Shown: positions 1 to 10,210 of the stretch, in pieces
Position numbering within the stretch: the stretch's first letter is position 1
How the letters are laid out: the number at the start of each line of letters is the position of its first letter
From: Clusia tigrina
Lineage: Eukaryota > Arthropoda > Insecta > Diptera > Clusiidae
DNA: 64,000 nt
Reading direction: 5' to 3'
Assembly (NCBI GenBank): GCA_920105625.2
Contig: OV050030.1
Location: 137,133,918 to 137,197,917, forward strand
Made by a program: the position numbers and the translations under genes
The notes under the pieces: generated by a model
Database searches by the model: none
The model's input: the letters and a program-made list of their open reading frames with translations, nothing else
Told to the model about the DNA's origin: nothing

Positions 1-27
1 ATATATATATATACAAATCTTAGATTT

Positions 28-32
<5 letters not shown>

Positions 33-112
<80 letters not shown>
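33..112. repeat. (TA)n microsatellite
   Basis: A nearly pure TA run lies between two copies of the CTTAGATTTTTATAATA motif. The same position in later units has a much shorter run (near 8320 and 24855) or a much longer one (43862-44040), so it is the most length-variable site of the unit. Confidence 0.95.
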
Positions 113-114
<2 letters not shown>

Positions 115-170
115 TTAATTTTTTTTTATATTATATATACATAAATCTTAGATTTTTATAATATACATAA

Positions 171-412
171 TTTCCTCGTTATATATTTGAATTTTTGTTT
201 CATGAATTTTACCTTTAACGAGCGGGGTCAACAGGAAATTTTTGGAGCCCACGAAATTTTTAATGAGGAAATCAGCTTCTCTGTATGTCCAAAGTCCCAG
301 GAGAAACTATTTCCGTACGAATTGTATGGTATACCAGAACAAACGGTCTCATAAGGCCTCAACAATTTGGCTTCCAAAAGATTTAGGAGTTACTAAGTAG
401 GAGCTCTTCTTT
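171..412 (+). pseudogene. Unknown 70-codon reading frame, frameshifted copy
   Basis: The segment corresponds to the open 70-codon frame of units 2 and 3 at 16730-16942 and 24980-25192. Here the sequence reads CCAGAACAAACGG where those copies read CCAGACAAACGG, an extra A that breaks the frame. No family is recognised. It lies between the (TA)n tract and the pol fragment, so it is probably another TE remnant. Confidence 0.4.
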
Positions 413-512
413 ATTTCGAACATTTCGCCTCCACACCTCTGGCATCTAGAAATCGTTTTTCTGTATTAAGTGTGGATTTCGAAAGGGCTTTGGTAGAAGA
501 GGAAACCCTCAT

Positions 513-1956
513 CGCATTCGCAAGCAGAGCGCTTAGTGAGACGGAGAAGAGATACTCCACAATAGAAAATGAATTTCTTGCCATAGTATGGGCTACAAAG
601 AATTTTAGAGCATATCTGTTAGGTCGCCCATTTAAGATATACACTGATCACCAGCCGTTGAGAGGTATAGCCAATTTGAAAGACCAAACGTCTAGGCTAG
701 CCAGGTTCAGACACAAATTGTCTGAGTATGATTTTGAAATCATATACAAACCTGGGAAAAAGAATTTAAATGCGGATGCGCTTAGCAGAGTACCGCAGGC
801 ACAGAAGGTATCAGTAGTGCAAACTAGGGCCAAAGCAAGGTCAGAGAAGAAGGCCGAGAGAATGCAAGAAAAAATTGATGCTACAAGAGATGTTAGCAAT
901 CCAGGTTTCGATGCCAATGAACAAACAGCCAGTAATGTGGAATGGCTGGAGGATAAAAAAGATATCCAGGCTGTGTTAAAGGGTTTCCATGATTCACTTC
1001 TAGGTGGACACCAGGGATTCTGCAAAACCCATGACAGAATTAGGCGAGTATACGGATGGAAAGGTATGCTCAAAGACATTAAAAAGTATATAAAGAGTTG
1101 TCCAAAGTGTCAGGCCAACAAGAGTTCAAGGCTAACAAAGATGCCAATTGTGTTAACTGACACACCAAAACAGCCATTTGATAAAGTTCATATGGATATT
1201 GAGGTATTTTACCTGAGGCAGTTTCTGGAAATAACGTTTCGGAAAATAAAACGTTCCAAGATGATTTCTCAAAGTATATGGCGTGCGTGGCTATACCCGA
1301 TGCTGAAGCAAGTACGGTGGCCAAAGTATTCTTTGACGAAATTATAGCACGGTACAACATACCTAAGGTTTTGATAACCGACAATGGCTCAAATTTTGTA
1401 TCGAAACTATTCTCAGAAACGTGTAAAATGCTGGGAATCAAGAAATTGCATATAACACAATATCATGCGCAGTTTTGCCAAGGAAGACGGCTCGAATTGG
1501 GATCAATGGTTGACTACTGCAATGCATGTACATAATAATACTGTGCATGTATCAACGAAGCAAACTCCGTTTAGGACGCTCTACGGGTTTGATTTCAATA
1601 TGCCAGCAAATTTGAAGCGCAAATGTGCGCCAGTGTACAATGCTGATGACCCCAATAAAGTGAAAAAATATCAGTTACGGCGAGCGCACGAATTGGTTAG
1701 ACAAAACCAGGATTGTGCTAAACGAGTAGCCAGGGAAGCCTATAACAAGGTACTAAACCCAGTAGTCTTTCATGTGGGTGACCAGGTACTAATGAAGAAT
1801 CAGGCTAGAAGAAACAAATTCTCACCTGTTTGGATAGGTCCGTATTCAGTAGCAGAAATCCGCAGCCCGGTTACAACAGTCATAACAATTAAGGGCAAGA
1901 ATAAGAAGCTACATAATAATTTGTTGAAATTATTCCATACAAGGCCACACAACTAA
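513..1956 (+). pseudogene. A2 pol fragment, unit 1: RNase H end and broken integrase
   Basis: This fragment starts in the RNase H domain (FASRAL, then TDHQPLR near 645-660) and continues through the HHCC zinc finger of integrase (GGHQGF...THDRI, then CPKCQ) into the catalytic core. By eye about nine in ten bases match the intact pol of element A. Three lesions kill it. Everything upstream, including protease and RT, is absent. One base is missing near 1201, right after the first catalytic Asp. A 53-bp deletion at 1466/1467 removes the catalytic Glu. The second Asp (ITDNGSNF) and the C-terminal GPY-type segment remain in shifted frames, ending at TAA 1954-1956. The fused upstream codons ([11 protein letters not shown]) come from the unit junction and not from pol. 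Private change: K to N in the EFLAIVW region. Confidence 0.88.
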
Positions 1957-4527
1957 AGACATGTGTTAACAGTGTTTTACAAGAGTAAGCGCAAGAAAAA
2001 CAACATAAACAAACTGAAATAGCGTACGTGTGGGTATCAAATAACACACATACCGCCGATTTTCAAAGTCAATGCCAGTAGAAGTGTGCCGCTTAAACTC
2101 GGGCGAGTAAGAATTGACGTAAGAAAAATATGCTTATTAGGGACTCTGGCCGAACGAAGCAGAGTAGAGGAAAATATATTAAATAATAAGAAACGGGTTT
2201 ATTGGACACAATTTAAAAAATAAAATTACAAGACAGTCGTGGGTAAGTAATTTAAACTAAACGTAGAATATATACACACATACACACGACAGTTAATGAA
2301 ATGAAATACGATGCGTAAGCAGTAGCGCCGGCACCGTTGGTGAAGTAAGTATATATGTATGTAGCTGTATAATGTACAGAATGAATGTACGAAGGTATAT
2401 TTAAGCAAGTAAGTAATTTTGTTAATAGGCATGGGTATGGCCATATAAGTAAGTATGTAGCGACATATGATTAGGAATTGGGAATTTGCAGATACTGCAG
2501 CAGGCTATATAAAAATATACATAGGTTTTTACTGTTTATTGATTAGGAAATTAGCGTATGGAAAATTGAAGAAATGTATATGTTGAGATATAAAAAAAAA
2601 TGTATAGGTTAATTGGGAAAATAACGTTAGCAATTAATAATAAGTAATTTAAAGCGCCTCGAATGTATGTATGTAGCCATATACGACCTAATTACAGGGT
2701 GTAGGAAAATACAATCGTTAATGGGTATATACACACCAGGTTATAATTAAATTTAAAGCCAATAAAATGAGTGAATGCGATGAAAAATATAGTCATGCAA
2801 TGGACAAAGTTTTCACATTAAGTAAGATAAGCAACTAGTTTTGCCAAGAATTGATATAAAAAAAAAATTTATTTTTTTTTTGGCGGCATATAATTTAATA
2901 TAGAAAATAATTGTTATGTTTAAAAAAATGTATAATAGTTAATTAATAGTATTTGTAAAGGAAATAGTTTTTGTTACTTATTTATAGTTTGTTTGTTAAG
3001 ATGTAGTAGATAAGCGATATATAGATTTAAATACAATTTACTGTTTACGTTAGGAAAAATATTAAAAATTGAATGAATGTAATAGCTATTGTTTTTAGAT
3101 ATTCAGGCGTTGGTGAACAAACAAGGACATCTTGAGGGTTCAATATGGTGCAGCATGAGCCTGGAAGGGACTTCCTGCAGCGTCGAAGACGGAGTAAGAT
3201 GTTAACTAACATCCAGGAGACCGGCAGATGAAATGCACGAGCAACGAACAAAAATCTGACTGAAAAAGAAGAAGTGAGAATACATGGAAGAAGGGTAATC
3301 AGTAAGCCACGAAGGAATAAAGACGAGATTGGCAACGATGATGTCCAGAGATAATTTTTGGTTGGAAGAAAATAAATCTGATAATTAGTCAGAATTCATT
3401 TTTATATGAAAGAGTGGAAGAGCTTCCAACTTCCCATGTGCGAGATGACTACGATTTCAGCTTATGAAAAAATGGAGATGGTATCGGCTGAATACAATAG
3501 TCTCTATCTAACAAGTAAAAGTATAATAATACTTGAGGTTTATTGCATAACTGACGAAATGGCATGAAACACACTAACACGTACGTTGCCCGTATAAAAA
3601 ATCCAACGTGTCTGCCATTATTACATATTGTATTATAGTCTAGAAAGAGGAAGAGATAATTTTAGCCATAACCCGAGGTTACTCCATAATTTTAGCGAGA
3701 AACGGCTATAGTAACAATAACAGCCACACCTACCATCGTTCAATTAGCTTCACAGGATAATCTCCTGAGGCAAAAAATCGTTTTAACCACGGAAAGATCA
3801 AGCACAACATAGTTAACCTTTGTCGGCTAACTTCATAACGATTTCCCCAACTAAGTAAATATACACTACACTGTCAGTTACTAAGCGAATATTGATTTTG
3901 ACTTCGTCAGAAGCGCATCTAGTCGCACAACCTTCCATCATCTTGGCACGTACCGGTCTAGAAAGAAGGGAGGGGTATGCGGAGTTCATCGAGGGACTTT
4001 ACTCCTACAACGACAGCCGTCAACCGGATCAGCAGGTAGCAGAGGTCGCAGTATAACATAAGATTTTAGGTATAAAATATCGTAGTATAATATAGGATTT
4101 TAAGTAGAGAGTTATATTGTATTATCACTAGTTGTTTGAAATTGTTTATACGCCAGTCAGAAAAGAGTCGAAGAAGGACCAAATATAAAAAGGGGAATAT
4201 AACGAAAAAGAAAAGAAAAAAAGAAAATTAGAAGTAAAAGTACAAAACAAATTTAAAAAAAACGATAAAAGATGTACAAAAAGAAAAAAACTATAAAAGA
4301 AGTAGCAAAGAGAAAAAAAAACAAAACAACACAAAAGTAAAAAAAAAGAAAACAACAACAGAACCCAAGTAAGGCGATTTTAAAAAACAAAAAAGAGGAA
4401 AAAATTATATATATGTATTATAGGTTTAAGAAAATGCACGGATTGTTCAAAGTGCAGAAAAAAATAATATTGTAAAAGATTTATTAGAAGTTAGTTGCAC
4501 TAACTTCTTTTAGAAAGAGGGGAGGGA
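1957..4527 (+). other. A2 3' noncoding region, unit 1
   Basis: About 2.57 kb lies between the pol stop and the polypurine tract. It is AT-rich with purine-rich runs (4190-4340) and no long forward ORF. It aligns with the equivalent region of element A. It contains a 28-codon forward ORF (3145-3231) and a 96-codon minus-strand frame (3045-3335), both also present in A. It ends in a purine-rich tract (AGAAAGAGGGGAGGGA) directly before the LTR. Confidence 0.75.
3145..3231 (+). CDS. Short conserved ORF in A2 3' region (28 codons)
   Basis: ATG to TGA encodes a small Arg-rich peptide starting MVQHEPGRDFLQRRRR. The equivalent frame in element A (40038-40124) has the same start, stop and length with a few differences, two of them amino-acid changes. 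After the TGA the same frame stays open for about 40 more charged codons to TAA. It may be a decayed accessory ORF or chance. No family is recognised, and expression is unknown. Confidence 0.25.
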   Translation: MVQHEPGRDFLQRRRRSKMLTNIQETGR

Positions 4528-4977
4528 TGTTGTGAGTTAGAATCAAGCTACCTACGAGTAGTTGACTCACAGCACCGACTCCTAACAGATGCCACACATT
4601 CTGTGTGATTAGCATGGTTAAAGTAATTTAAGAGTTTTATGTAAACTTTTAGGGTGTTACAGTTCCGCAGTCAAGTCGACGAAGGGCATTGTAATTTAGA
4701 ATGCACCGTCGATACTTTTACAGTAGGTCAGTTGGCTCGACCAACTGACACCAATTAGCAGGTGCGGAACTGGAACACCAGAAAGGTCAGTTCGCAGACT
4801 GAGATTACTGTTGGGAAATAGTATATAAGAACTAGTATTTTAAGAATAAAGCGTCTTGTTGTTCTAAAACCGAAAGTGGTGAAGTGTTTCATTTCAGAGA
4901 GTGTCTTGAAGTTCTCAGTCACGCGCCCAGCGAACCGAGAAAGGACGTCTCCCGACAAGCAACGAGGGGCACCAACA
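4528..4977 (+). repeat. 3' LTR of A2, unit 1 (450 bp)
   Basis: The segment begins TGTTGTGAGTTAGAATC and ends CACCAACA, directly after a polypurine tract. It shares its start, TATATAAG box and AATAAA with the 473-bp LTR of element A but differs at many positions, so A2 is a sister subfamily. The following bases (AATTGCATATAACC) resemble no primer site, which fits a right-hand LTR followed by host DNA. Confidence 0.85.
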
Positions 4978-5829
4978 AATTGCATATAACCTAGGATGTC
5001 TGTGGTTTAAGTTTGTAGAGAATTGATTTGGCGGTATAATTTGTTTTGCCTTTGTGTTAATTTCTGACTTTGATTTGTGAATACTTTATTTGTGCGCGCT
5101 TTTGTTTTAGTAAATCGTACATAGATCATCCTCTGTGATTTACAATGTGGCTCCCAGCCCAATTGTTGCTTTTTTAATGTTTGTATCATTCTAAGGTTTA
5201 TTGCATGCAATTAAATTATCTAAATCTCACATATTACACATACAGCTGGATAAGTGCAATATCTCTTGATATGTCGAAATTCATTGTAATTGCTGCATTG
5301 GGGAGGACCAATACGTTTCTTAAGTTCTTGTAAAGTGACATACCATGCAAGCGATCAATGGTACGTGTAAGGACACTTTGATGACACCTTTACCTCTTCA
5401 ATTTCTAATTCCGTTATGAATCCCGAATGAATCCCGTTATGAATGTCCAGGTACCCACATAATTTTGGTAGTGTTACAGAAGAATCTTGCAAAGTTTTGT
5501 ATGAGAGGTGTCGTTTGAGTGATTGCGAACGGCTTCAATTATTTACTTACTGTCACTGCATATAATATAATTCTTTCTACAATGGGAAATAAAGATAATT
5601 GATTCAAGTAAAGCTAGTACTACAAATATAAATACCGAGCAGTACCAGTGAACGGCATAGACAGCGATAGTAACACCGATACCTTTTGTACCTGCAAACG
5701 AAGTTTTGGTGTCCGATTTTAATCCATCAATATAAATAAACTCCCATGAATTATTAAATGTCACATTAAGGCTTCATAATGTAACTGTAACTGTATTGAC
5801 TGATGGAGTGTTTGGAATGCCTTATTAGA
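4978..5829. other. Unrecognised stretch between LTR and non-LTR relic, unit 1
   Basis: I see no convincing gene or repeat here. Short minus-strand frames of 67-76 codons are present in all units but resemble nothing I know. The stretch may be the original insertion site of the A2 element or an older TE. Confidence 0.5.
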
Positions 5830-7058
5830 AATTTTTTGTTTTTGCCTGCACCAAGGGCAAGTCGGCGGAATCTGCGCTTCACGTGCTCATTTCGTAAGTA
5901 GATAAATCACTTGCCTTCAAGGAATAACCTCTTGGCGCTTTCTCGACATTGAAGGCACATTTAACAATCTGTGCCCCAATGCCATAGTCACAACTCTATT
6001 AGATCTGAATCTAGACGTTGGTCGTGTCAAATTGATTGAGCATCTCCTCCGTATTGGCAATGCTTTCAGAGCTATCTGAAAAGCGAATCTATGCACTAGA
6101 TACCCTGACTAACTGGAGCACCGAATTTGGGCTCAGCCTAAACCCAGCAAAGCCTGAAGTCATGCCGTTCACTAGAAGGTACAAAATACCTTCCTCCATT
6201 TTGCCCAAGATTAACGGCACTTCGCTTAGATTAAGCACTAAAGTCAAATATATGGGTCTGATAATCGATCTGAAGCTCAGCTGAAATATCAATCTAGCTA
6301 CAAGGCTCCGTAAAGCATCGTGTGCGCTGTATTGCTGTAAGAGGGCAGGGTGCACTAGATGGGGTCTACAACCTCGAATCATGCTCTGGCTCTATACGGC
6401 CGTTGTTGAACCAAATATCCTATATGGAGCTGTTTTCTGGTGGCCGGGTACTGGCAAGGCTTGTAACCTGAACTCACTTGACAAAATCAGAAGGAGTGCA
6501 GCTCTGTTGATCACTGGAGCTCTACGCTCCACATCTATGAGTGTGGCCTCTAAGCTTCTGGTAAAACAATAGACCGAAATGGCAGCTATCAGCGTCAATG
6601 GGGACAGAGCTGAGAGGGGGATATTATCCAACAAGTTGGACCTTGGCATCTCGCGTAGACTCCCTGACCATTGCAATGATTGTGTGATGGGGAGGCATGC
6701 GGCTAGAGAGGGTTTGCCCTTTAATAACTTCTACCGTGTGTGTGCGGTTCTGAGAAGAGCAGTGATACACCTTATGTGTCATTGTCCATCCTTAACCAGA
6801 CGAAGAATGTAAATCTTCGGAGCTCCTTTCTTAATCAGCCTGACAGAGCTCGCAACCTGAAATATTCGGAATGAAGCCAATCTATCTAATTGTCAGGTTG
6901 GTTCCACATTTCGTAATCGGAGGAGTCGTGCTGCCTGAACGGTAACTATATTCGGCTTAGGTGGTCACTACGTGTGCAGCTTCCATCCGTGGTATCACAA
7001 TGGACCATAGTTTCTGCCTGAGTGTGCTTTTTGCTGCCACTCCAACCTAACCTAACCT
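5830..7058 (+). pseudogene. Non-LTR reverse transcriptase relic (I/Jockey superfamily), unit 1
   Basis: The remnant reads as the C-terminal half of an insect non-LTR ORF2. RT motif A survives as LDIEGTFNN near 5950. The thumb-like segment follows (ALDTLTNWSTEFGLSLNPAK, then LRLSTKVKYMGLIIDLKL), then the connection region (PNILYGAVFWWPG) and a Cys/His-rich tail (HLMCHCPSL). Between motif A and the thumb the sequence jumps near 6070, so motif B and the catalytic FADD box are missing. Several stops and frameshifts occur. The 3' end is close to AACCTAACCTAACC at 7043-7058. It cannot encode active RT. Confidence 0.75.
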
Positions 7059-7811
7059 TCAAGCAAGATAGAATTAATTGGTGATGTCAGAAAGACGCAT
7101 ATACTCCTTCTAGTTGATGTAATGTGTGTTTGGCGCAGTGCCCGTAAATGCAAAATCGGAAGTATCAACAAAGCTTGGGTAATATTTACAATACAATACA
7201 AATACTTAAATAATATTTAGATGATAGAAATTTAATTATTATATGTCTCGAGAAAAAGTTTAATCTAAGGAATTTATAGTATTCTTTGGACGTCAGCCTC
7301 TTAACAAATAGTAGAACATTTGTTTGCCGATATATTGGCACATGACGCTTCAGACCAATAGCGTATTTTATTTAAAGTTTTTAAAAAGGTATGTTTACTT
7401 TTTTTAAGATTTGTAGTTTTATAGAAGATTCAAACATAGTCAGCATAGCTCAAGTGTTCAATGAGTCCACTATAGGCGATTATGGAACTAACTTCATTGA
7501 ACGCTTTCGTGAAGAGGTATTAGTATAGTATACCATTATGGCGATTATGCATTTGCAATTTACTTTATTGTCGCTAACAAAAAATTTGTGATTATTTAGG
7601 AACGATTTTCCGATATTGTATACATTTTTAAAAAATTCATATTGAAACATAAATGATTGCATACTTTTAGGATCCCATTTGAAGTTTGAGAATGAGAGGC
7701 AGTTAAATTTTAATCGTAACAGTGTGTACATCGTGCTTCGCAGTATTAAGAAGTAATGTGATTAAATTAATTATTAAATTAGGGGCAAATTGTTATAAAG
7801 TCTAATATTAA
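7059..7811. other. Unrecognised AT-rich stretch, unit 1
   Basis: No supported gene. An 83-codon minus-strand frame (7480-7731) is open in all units, but its sequence matches nothing I recognise and its conservation follows from the recent duplication. Confidence 0.5.
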
Positions 7812-8310
7812 CGGCCCTATTCTGGCGAGACTTACAAGCTCACCTCATTCACTAATAGTGAATATTTGACAAATAGTAACTATTCGGTATTCTGACAGAG
7901 AATTCAAAGCTCTTTTATTTACTATTTAGTAAATGGCGCGAAAGGTATTGATAGTGAGTATATTACAATTTTTTGTGGTAAAATGGAAAAAGAAGTAGTG
8001 TTTTTATTAATGGAAGAGGAAAACGAGAGAAAAAATTAAAAAGGCGTCGAAGATTAAAACATATGCGAGACTGTAGTGATCCATTTTCACTCAGTGAAGT
8101 ATTTTCAACACAATTACCGCCTCAGCCGATCGCAGTGTCGCAGGCTAATCGAGCAGTTACGCAAAAAACATTTGCATTTCGCAGTACGGTTCTAGACGCA
8201 TCATATTTTTTTGAACAGAATTCTTGCCTGCCAGCAGTTTGGGATTGTGGCTCAAAAATGCACAGCAACGTAGCTGCTATTGAGTTGCTCGCTCAAATTT
8301 TATTTTATTT
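7812..8310 (+). pseudogene. Possible PIF/Harbinger-type transposon relic, unit 1
   Basis: The stretch starts with a TIR-like motif, CGGCCCTATTCTGGCGA, preceded by TTA, which would fit the 3-bp target of PIF/Harbinger elements. A reading frame from ATG 7983 (MEKEVVFLLMEEENERKN) hits a stop, then continues in the same frame as RRRLKHMRDCSDPFSLSEVF. The basic block followed by MRD-x2-PF recalls the N-terminal region of Harbinger transposases. No DDE core and no right-hand TIR are visible. The assignment is tentative. Confidence 0.35.
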
Positions 8311-8316
8311 TATATT

Positions 8317-8372
8317 ATATATATATATAAATCTTAGATTTTTATAATATGTATATATATATAATAATTTAA
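8317..8372. repeat. Short TA-rich tract, unit 1 end
   Basis: TA repeats are interrupted by the CTTAGATTTTTATAATA motif, which occurs twice (from about 8334 and 8400). It is the short allele of the tract expanded at 43862-44040. Confidence 0.85.
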
Positions 8373-8766
8373 TTTTTTTTTATATTATATATACATAAAT
8401 CTTAGATTTTTATAATATATATAATTTCCTCGTTATATATTTGAATTTTTGTTTAATGAATTTTATCTTTAACGAGCGGGGTCAACAGGAAATTTTTGGA
8501 GCCTACGAAATTTTTAATGAGGAAATCAGCTTCTCTGTATGTCCAAAGTCCCAGGAAAAACTATTGCCGTACGAATTGTATGGTATACCAGAACAAACGG
8601 TCTCATAAGGCCTCAACAATTTGGCTTCCAAAAGATTTAGGAGTTACTAAGTAGGAGCTCTTCTTTATTTCGAACATTTCTCCTCCACACCTCTGGCATC
8701 TCGAAATCGTTTTTCTGTATTAAGTGTGGATTTCGAAAGGGCTTTGGTAGAAGAGGAAACCCTCAT

Positions 8767-10210
8767 CGCATTCGCAAGCAGAGCGCTTAGTGAGACGGAG
8801 AAGAGATACTCCACAATAGAAAAGGAATTTCTTGCCATAGTATGGGCTACAAAGAATTTAAGAGCATATCTGTTAGGTCGCCCATTTAAGATATACACTG
8901 ATCACCAGCCGTTGAGAGGTATAGCCAATTTGAAAGACCAAACGTTTAGGCTAGCCAGGTTCAGACACAAATTGTCTGAGTATGATTTTGAAATCATAAA
9001 CAAACCTGGGAAAAAGAATTTAAATGCGGATGCGCTTAGCAGAGTACCGCAGGCACAGAAGGTATCAGTAGTGCAAACTAGGGCCAAAGCAAGGTCAGAG
9101 AAGAAGGCCGAGAGAATGCAAGAAAAAATTGATGCTACAAGAGATGTTAGCAATCCAGGTTTCGATGCCAATGAACAAACAGCCAGTAATGTGGAATGGC
9201 TGGAGGATAAAAAAGATATCCAGGCTGTGTTAAAGGGTTTCCATGATTCACTTCTAGGTGGACACCAGGGATTCTGCAAAACCCATGACAGAATTAGGCG
9301 AGTATTCGGATGGAAAGGTATGCTCAAAGACATTAAAAAGTATATAAAGAGTTGTCCAAAGTGTCAGGCCAACAAGAGTTCAAGGCTAACAAAGATGCCA
9401 ATTGTGTTAACTGACACACCAAAACAGCCATTTGATAAAGTTCATATGGATATTGAGGTATTTTACCTGAGGCAGTTTCTGGAAATAACGTTTCGGAAAA
9501 TAAAACGTTCCAAGATGATTTCTCAAAGTATATGGCGTGCGTGGCTATACCCGATGCTGAAGCAAGTACGGTGGCCAAAGTATTCTTTGACGAAATTATA
9601 GCACGGTACAACATACCTAAGGTTTTGATAACCGACAATGGCTCAAATTTTGTATCGAAACTATTCTCAGAAACGTGTAAAATGCTGGGAATCAAGAAAT
9701 TGCATATAACACAATATCATGCGCAGTTTTGCCAAGGAAGACGGCTCGAATTGGGATCAATGGTTGACTACTGCAATGCATGTACATAATAATACTGTGC
9801 ATGTATCAACGAAGCAAACTCCGTTTAGGACGCTCTACGGGTTTGATTTCAATATGCCAGCAAATTTGGAGCGCAAATGTGCGCCAGTGTACAATGCTGA
9901 TGACCCCAATAAAGTGAAAAAATATCAGTTACGGCGAGCGCACGAATTGGTTAGAGAAAACCAGGATTGTGCTAAACGAGTAGCCAGGGAAGCCTATAAC
10001 AAGGTACTAAACCCAGTAGTCTTTCATGTGGGTGACCAGGTACTAATGAAGAATCAGGCTAGAAGAAACAAATTCTCACCTGTTTGGATAGGTCCGTATT
10101 CAGTAGCAGAAATCCGCAGCCCGGTTACAACAGTCATAACAATTAAGGGCAAGAATAAGAAGCTACATAATAATTTGTTGAAATTATTCCATACAAGGCC
10201 ACACAACTAA
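8767..10210 (+). pseudogene. A2 pol fragment, unit 2
   Basis: It carries the same three lesions as the unit 1 copy: missing RT half, single-base deletion after the first integrase Asp, and loss of the Glu-containing 53 bp. Private substitutions include F to L (NLRA), S to F (QTFRL), Y to N (INKPG), Y to F (RRVFGWKG) and K to E (NLERK). Like unit 1 it lacks the codon for Asp in the linker (QEKIDA), which units 3 and 4 keep. Confidence 0.88.

Larger units (their letters stand above)
1..512 (+). repeat. Tail of a tandem unit preceding unit 1
   Basis: This is the final part of a unit whose body lies left of the window. It holds a (TA)n tract, two copies of a short motif around CTTAGATTTTTATAATA that flank it, and the roughly 340-bp segment from 171 to 512 that closes every unit. 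The join to the pol fragment at about 512/513 is identical in all units. Confidence 0.85.
513..8766 (+). repeat. Tandem unit 1 (8254 bp)
   Basis: Contents in order: A2 pol fragment (513-1956), A2 3' noncoding region (1957-4527), A2 3' LTR (4528-4977), unrecognised DNA, non-LTR RT relic (5830-7058), unrecognised DNA, possible Harbinger relic (7812-8310), TA-rich tract and closing segment. From about 3.0 to 7.7 kb it looks identical to unit 3 (constant offset 16546), while its first 2 kb is closer to unit 2. Confidence 0.9.

Noticed and set aside
648..1079. 143-codon minus-strand ORF seen in all units
   Set aside because: It is the antisense shadow of the integrase and RNase H coding sequence.
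4146..4358. Phe-rich minus-strand membrane protein
   Set aside because: Product of a purine-rich low-complexity tract; length varies with indels between units.
4978..5829. Short minus-strand frames of 67-76 codons as genes
   Set aside because: Present in all units only because the units are recent copies; no motif and no start context.
7041..7058. Doubled CCTAA as an insect telomere repeat
   Set aside because: Only about two units, at the 3' end of a non-LTR relic and repeated in every array unit; flies generally lack the TTAGG telomere repeat.
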